Origin: Hydnum rufescens UP504 | Taxonomy: Eukaryota > Basidiomycota > Agaricomycetes > Cantharellales > Hydnaceae | DNA: 48,078 bases | Direction of reading: 5' to 3' | Assembly (NCBI GenBank): GCA_014904985.1 | Contig: MU128943.1 | Span: 310,646 to 358,723, forward strand | Part shown: positions 42,822-48,078 of the stretch, in pieces | Layout of the letters: each line of letters opens with the position of its first letter | How positions within the stretch are numbered: the first letter of the stretch is position 1 | The notes under the pieces: model-generated | Told to the model about the DNA's origin: nothing | Database searches by the model: none | What the model saw: only the letters and a program-made list of their open reading frames with translations | Position numbers and translations under genes: made by a program

Positions 42822-43875
42822 CCACACACCCACCAGGGTGGGTGTGTGGCACTATTAGGTGAGTTCTTTTCTTTATGGTGTGTACTGCAATGCCAAAGGA
42901 GCAGCACTAGCTGCTCTTTTGGCATTGCTGCTGTTAAATTTTTTTAACTGATATCACTCATTATTCTAGGTTTTTTCCCTTTGTAAAACCCCAATCTGAT
43001 GAATGCACCAACAAGACACCAGCAAAATATGGGCCCATGCACAGCCACCCCAACCCTGAACCTGCATGACAACCAACTAAGTATAGGACCACACATCTGC
43101 CAAGGCTGGTGTGTGGTAACAGCTGGTAAGTTTCTCCCAGCATGTACAATGGTGCCCAAAGAGCAGCAGTAGCTGCTCTTTGGGCACTGCTTTTGTTTTC
43201 TGGACTGACATATTATTCATTATTCTAGGTCTCCCCCTAGATGCATGAAACCCCACCTGACAAGAACACAGCAAACAAAAAATGGACATGTGCAGCCACC
43301 TGCCACCTGATCCAAGAACTCAGGACCCAAACACCCACAACACATCAACAGTTAATATACAGTACCACACACCTGCTGCAGCAGGTGTGTGCTGATACTT
43401 GGTAAGTTCTCCATTGCGGGATGTATGACAGTGCCAAAAGAGCAGCTTCTGCTGCTCTTTTGGCACCTCTGGTCTCTTTTTTGTTACTAATATATTATTA
43501 CTTGCTCTTCTAGGTCCCTTCCCTCTGTGACAACCCACCTGATGAGCACATGGACAAACCCCCAGTACCCACAACCACCCAAGCCCAGAGTGCCCACCCC
43601 CCACAACAATGATCAACATATGCATGTACCACACACCCACCGAAGCAGGTGTGTGGTAATATTAGGTATGTCTAATCACACTGGTGCCAAAAGAGCAGCA
43701 GAAGCTGCTCTTTTGGCACATCTGTTTTCTTTTTTTTTTTACTAATGTATTATTATTCATTGTTCTAGGTTTCTTCCCTCTGTGAAAACCCACCCAACAA
43801 ATGAACACACAGATGAGTCCCCCAATATGTGCAACCACCCAAGCTGCCCCCTGAAACTATGATCAATGAATGTGT
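42822..43875 (+). repeat. Hairpin-intron array, family A, right wing, first part
   Basis: Introns 42859-42969, 43126-43228, 43402-43513 and 43666-43768. The exon segments between them are 156, 173 and 152 bp. Hairpins differ between units by paired changes: CCAAAGGAGCAGC/GCTGCTCTTTTGG, CCCAAAGAGCAGC/GCTGCTCTTTGGG, CCAAAAGAGCAGC/GCTGCTCTTTTGG. The fifth exon segment is interrupted by the LTR at 43876. Confidence 0.87.
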
Positions 43876-45422
43876 TGTTGGAGGGAAAAATCCCTACCAC
43901 ATAGAGTTCTCTTTCAGTGTCAAATTTTCTGATAAATGAATTAAACATGTAACAATATGTCATCCAAATAACAAGCCTTTCATCTGTTCATGAATGAGCA
44001 TGAATTCCATATGCCTGAAACTATGTAAATGGAATGCTCATTCCCTTGTACACAAGTCAATCTCCTGAGGTCTTCAACAGGCCACATGGACTGTATTCAT
44101 CCATGCCCTACCATAAGCTATGATATGGTGGACAGCAATTCAACTTGCCCTTCTGTATATCATCTTGAATTCCCCTTCAATCCGCTCATACAAATCTTGT
44201 TGCCTTAAGGGTGACTCTAACAAATGGTGATTATGTAATACAATGCATTATATGCCTGGGCCTTCATTCCTACTTGCAGATGCATTACATAATCAAAATA
44301 GGGGCAAATGCAGCACTCTCAAGGAGTATTCATTGAATTTCTCCATCAGTTTTGATTATATTGACTCGAAAAGGTAGCACCCAAAAAGATATGATTCACA
44401 CCTATCCAACGATACCAAGTATGAGTTAATCCAATTAAAACTGCACACTATAGAATGATTTCTCTATGGAATTCATGCCCTTAAGGTGTATTTTTCACTT
44501 TCGAAGTCAATTAGTACCCAATCAACTCACAACTATAACACCCTGAAAGCTGTGATCAATACCTATCGAATTATACCAATTATGTGTTCATCGAATCAAA
44601 ACTGAAGCTTCTGGAATGATTCCACCTGCTCATTCATAATCAGAAGGTGTATTTTTCAAATTTCTCCCTCAGTTTTGATCTGATTTGCATCAAACAACTG
44701 CGCCTAGAAAGGTATTAAAAATTCCCATCCAATGGTGTAAAGGGTGTCACAAATGAAGAAGAACTCGGTGTTCTGCATACAAATTTCCCCCTTGTCTCAG
44801 GAGAACATCATTCCTCCTTCCAATTTTCAAATATCAAATATTGTCTGGCAGCCTTATATCTGAAGGATAGGATGTCCAGGATGACTTATTACACCATTCC
44901 TCAAGGGGATCTGTCCAAAAGGGAAGGAGAAATAGTCATTTTATGCTTTATCCTATCCCCAGCCTTGTAAATTGAATATCTCTGTCAGTTTTGAAGCTTT
45001 TGACTTGATTCCTTTTTCTACATATTTCCCCTATCCCCCTGCTTCTGTCAGATATTTTATCTCATAGCCAGGTTGTATATTAAGTGAATTGTGTTGAAAA
45101 TTCCATTGTCTTCCCCCTCCCCAGTCTGAAGCACTGAAGTATTGCTGCTGGATTTCGGGGTGAATTCCATCTGAGGACACTGCTACTACTACACTTTGTC
45201 TAAGGCCACAAGACTAGGACCTTGGAGTGTGGTATTTGTGGCATAATTTCCCCTTTATTCATCTGCTTGGGCAACTACTGCTGACAGCAGATTATCTTCT
45301 ATCCTAAAGATCCTCCTACACTTGGACCTGAATATTTGGATTATTTTGGTGACCCCCATTCTTCATTCTCAATTCCATATCGCAGACTGTAGTGGAGATT
45401 CCCCCTTTTTCTCCTGCTTACA
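43876..45422 (+). mobile_element. Solo LTR, family 1, copy C (1.55 kb)
   Basis: TGTTGGAGGG...CCTGCTTACA ends, flanked by GTGT on both sides (43872-43875 and 45423-45426), a likely 4-bp duplication. The interrupted exon segment continues after the LTR directly into its palindrome. It has extra copies of the internal block of about 160 bp (AAGGAGTATT...AARGTRTTTTTCA words at 44310, 44480 and 44640), which explains its greater length. Confidence 0.8.
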
Positions 45423-45426
45423 GTGT

Positions 45427-46240
45427 GTACCACACACCCCTGGAAGTGGGTGTGTGGTAATATTAGGTACATCTCATCCCACCAGTGCCAAAAGAGCAGC
45501 AAAAGCTGCTCTTTTGGCACCTTTGTTTTCTTTTTTGACTAATATATTATTATTTGTTGTTCTAGGTCCCTTCCCTATGTGAAAACCCACCCAATGAATG
45601 AACACATGGATGAGCCCCCAATATGCACAGCCACCCAAGCTGCCCCCCAAAACAATGATCAACAGAACTGTGTACCACACACCTGCTTTGGCAGGTGTGT
45701 GGTAAATATTAGGTACATCTTAATCCCACCAGTGCCAAAAGAGCAGCAGAAGCTGCTCTTTTGGCACCTTTGTTTTCTTTTTTTACTAATATATTATTAT
45801 TTGTTGTTCTAGGGTCCATTCCCTACATGAAAACTCACCCAACAAGGACACAGATGAGCCCCCCCAGTATACCATTTAATGCACAGCACTGCAGGCCTTG
45901 AGTGCCTGCCCCCTGAACACAATGATTGGTGAAATCACATACCACACACCTGCTGTGGCAGGTGTGTGGTTTTATATAATGTAAGTGCACCCCCAATGGC
46001 ACAAAAAGAGCAGCACTGCTGCTCTTTTTGCACCTGTTTTAATTTTTTAAACTAATGATCTATTATTCTAGGCTAGCAACAAATGAAGACCCATAGAATG
46101 ACCCCCCCCAAACACTAACTCACCCACAAAGCAGGATCTGTGAATGGGAACACCAAATGACAAAATGAAGTGACGCCAAACCATAGGAACCCCACACCCA
46201 TGATAGCAGGTGTGGCTCTGTAAAATATAAGTAATGCACA
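45427..46240 (+). repeat. Hairpin-intron array, family A, right wing, continued
   Basis: Introns 45467-45565, 45713-45812 and 45981-46071; exon segments 147 and 168 bp. Units 43514, 45566 and 45813 share CCCACCCAAYRA and GATGAGYCCCCC words, so these neighbours are recent duplicates. A last exon segment (46072 on) ends at a weak palindrome near 46190 without a usable hairpin intron. Confidence 0.85.
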
Positions 46241-46505
46241 TCCCCAGTACCACACACCTGCCCAAGCAGGTGTGTTAGATAGTGTTTTTTTTTGTTAATT
46301 TTTAGTTTTTTTATGGACAGTACCACATGCCTGCCCAAGTGGGTGTGGTATGTTGTTTGTGAATTTTTGAATAAATAAATAAATAAACCAGTCAATAAAA
46401 ACACAACATGACTGCTGAGTGAAACCCTGCTGACCCCAGGGAGCATATGTATAATATCACACCAGGTGTAGCCCACTGTTGTCTGAGAATCTCTAAGTCC
46501 CAGTC
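46241..46505 (+). repeat. 3' tail of family A element (core 3)
   Basis: Two bare exon palindromes separated by T-rich tracts, then GTGAATTTTTGAATAAATAAATAAATAAA and a CTGCTGAGTGAAACCC block, ending with TCTCTAAGTCCCAGT. This is the same order as 6077-7184. The AATAAA run could provide polyadenylation (inference). Confidence 0.65.
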
Positions 46506-47160
46506 TAAGGTGAGAGGCAGGGGCCCCTGGGCCCCTGCCTGAATCACACAAATCATGTTAGCCGGCCCCAGGGCCCCACCTAAAAACATCTAGTTAGACT
46601 ATTTAAATGCAAGGCTCATTGTATCTAACTAGATGTACATTTGTGGCTGACTGGGTTGGTGCCTGGGACTCTTATCTTCAATAATTCTCTACAATAATTA
46701 CTCCCATTCAACAAACCCTTCCTTTTGTCATTCCAAACCCCCATACTTCCAATTTTATTAATCCACACATAATATAACCTTGTAATTAGGTCCTACCCAT
46801 GCAATCAATATTGATTGAAGGTACCTATTCTGACTGGTCTTGAACAAGGCCTTGAACCTCTTGGTCTCATACATGGGCTAATACCTGAAGGTGAGTTCAG
46901 AGCAAGGGGCCCCCATGGGCCCCTTGTCTCATGCCATGAAATCACCCAGCAGGCCCCAGGGCCCCCACATAAAAACCCACTCTTAGATTGAATAAAAGCA
47001 AGGCAAAAGGGCCTAACTAGATATACACTTATGGCTGACTGGTTTGCATTTAGCTAGGACATTCCCTATAGGCATATCTTAGCTAATTAAGTATAATCTA
47101 TATGAGTTCACATTGGACAACCCTGCTTCCATACTTGAAAATAGGGTATGCCAGGCTATA
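46506..47160. repeat. Two related repeats with GGGGCCC palindromes
   Basis: 46500-46660 and 46900-47060 share GGCAGGGGCCC/GGGGCCCCC...GGCCCCAGGGCCC, an AAAACA/CC link, an AAGGC segment, CTAACTAGATRTACA and TGGCTGACTGG. They also resemble 40440-40580. Probably a small non-autonomous element family of uncertain type. No gene. Confidence 0.45.
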
Positions 47161-47748
47161 TTTCATAGCCCCAGGTCTGCCCAGAAAAAGGTGGGGGTTT
47201 GGGGTGGTAGCCCCCAAGAAGCTCTGGGGTACCTAGGTCAGGGAAGCCCAGGGAAGCCACCAATTTTAGCTTGAGTGATGACATGACATCATTCATAGGG
47301 TCATATGACTTCACAACCGAGCTAAAGACATCTTTTACTGGGGAGAAGAGCCATATGAGAATATAATTGATAGAAATGTATTGGGGTCGACGTGCCCAAG
47401 GCCTCCTTCTCTTCCTTTGGGACGGTTCGATATCCGTATCATTGTTGTTTGGGGCTGGAGGCGGGGAATTGTGGTTATATCGCATGGATTAGAGAACTGC
47501 CTCGGAGAAGTTGTGTCCTTGTCGCGCTCCGGACGATCCTCGCGTGCATTGTATCAGAGGTGGCTGTCGCTCCGATTGTGTGGCGATGCCGAAGCGCAGA
47601 CCGCCTCACACCGACAACACCTGCAGTGTATTTAGCTTACCGCATTGCGTCTTAGCACCGGCTGGTGGTCCGCTTGGAGTACGTAGGAAATAGAAAACGA
47701 TGACGACCGGTAGCATTATTATCAATCCCAACACAGCATACAGTATGC
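47161..47748. other. Transition into a CpG-normal gene region
   Basis: CpG content recovers from about 47385. ORFs on the plus strand (47392-47655) have no recognisable domain. On the minus strand 47740-47641 is an open, very hydrophobic stretch (GLIIMLPVVVIVFYF, then LRTPSGPPAG) followed by a GTAAGC donor. It may be an exon of another membrane-protein gene, but I cannot connect it to anything. Confidence 0.3.
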
Positions 47749-48059
47749 CTACGTCTCCATATTCACGACATACCAGCCCAGTCCCGCTATTCCACCCATC
47801 GTGATCGCGACAGGCGGAGGGTTATTGAACCATTGTACGCTCACGAACGACATGCAGACGACAATGAGCCACCAAGTATCTGAGTCCAGACTCGTCGAAC
47901 CTTTGCCAGTACGGGCTCCTGCTTTCCACAGTTCAACGACAGCGACAAAGACCAAACCTACAGCCTGTTTATAGATATACCAAAATATTAGGGGGCATAA
48001 GGGGAGGCGGAAATATAACAACAGTACGCACTGCAGCATTCAAGCCTCGGAGAAGGGAC
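47749..48059 (-). CDS. CHR-family (chromate transporter type) protein, C-terminal exons
   Basis: Exon 48059-48032 (LLRGLNAA) is joined over intron 48031-47965 (GTGCGT...AAACAG) to 47964-47749 (AVGLVFVAVVELW, then DTWWLIVVCMSFVSVQWF, and PPPVAITMGGIAGLGWYVV before the stop). The order GLNAAxVGL, W...DPWW-like, a membrane segment, then NPPxAIxxGGxxGL is the usual end of fungal CHR transporters, which move chromate or sulfate out of or across membranes (family knowledge). About three membrane segments are visible. The N-terminal CHR half and the start lie beyond the window's right edge. CpG content is normal and no breaks are seen. Confidence 0.75.
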
Positions 48060-48078
48060 CTGGGGAAATTAAGATATG

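Noticed and set aside
47392..47655. Two long plus-strand ORFs opposite the CHR gene's 3' flank
   Set aside because: They overlap each other in different frames, have no family resemblance, and follow from high GC content.
1..48078. Reverse transcriptase, integrase or other complete retrotransposon pol region
   Set aside because: I searched the translations for YXDD-type and integrase zinc/DDE patterns near the LTRs and saw none; the LTRs appear solo.

Overview
The window looks like a piece of a large, transposon-rich genome of a mushroom-forming basidiomycete (Agaricomycete); this is inferred, no species is claimed. The reasons are short spliceosomal introns (GTRAGT, CTRAC/CTGAT, YAG), host genes of types common in Agaricomycetes (a P-loop GTPase, a BTB protein, Hop2, a CHR transporter), and many solo LTRs, a Tc1 relic and hAT-like foldback elements. 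Two stretches have normal CpG content and host-type coding sequence (about 22.35-26.63 kb and 47.39 kb to the end). Almost everything else is strongly CpG-depleted, the footprint of long-term cytosine methylation and deamination.

Layout. 0-1.5 kb: LTR-related fragment, solo LTR and a minisatellite. 1.5-7.2 kb: a 'hairpin-intron' array (family A) leaving a palindromic core, interrupted by a 1.36 kb solo LTR and a hAT-type foldback element. 7.3-11.2 kb: a related family B array with a 1.7 kb palindromic core; one unit has swallowed part of a polyubiquitin gene. 11.2-17.2 kb: tRNA-like SINE head, dead ORFs, foldback element, LTRs and another family A fragment. 17.2-22.0 kb: a tandem array of about 65 intron-like units. 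22.1-23.4 kb: the GTPase gene on the minus strand, whose exons run straight into that array. 24.1-26.6 kb: disrupted Hop2 gene (+) and a 5'-truncated BTB gene (-). 26.6-30.3 kb: LTR-related sequence and a second family B array. 30.6-35.6 kb: degenerate multi-exon ORFs of unknown multicopy type, one split by a foldback element. 35.7-40.4 kb: LTR, Tc1 transposase relic, and a SAM-like pseudogene split by a solo LTR. 40.6-46.5 kb: a complete two-sided family A element (minus-strand units, palindromic core, plus-strand units), again hit by an LTR. 47.7 kb to the end: the last exons of a CHR-type chromate transporter.

Two structures stand out. First, on the minus strand of 17.24-22.14 kb, 65 successive units read AG|NNN|GTRAGT: introns of about 65-75 nt separated by exactly three nucleotides (once six). 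The splice signals persist while the three nucleotides vary freely, use 24 different triplets, and never form a stop codon. This resembles an exon broken by an intron after every codon, or a satellite made of introns, attached to the 3' side of the GTPase gene. Second, families A and B are built of repeated exon-intron cassettes. Each has a palindrome at the exon end just before a GTAAGT donor, a second hairpin inside the intron, and a TACTAAC-like branch site and YAG acceptor. The cassettes radiate outward from long palindromic cores. Their hairpin stems differ between units by compensating changes, which points to RNA structure (or hairpin-templated repair) as what is preserved.
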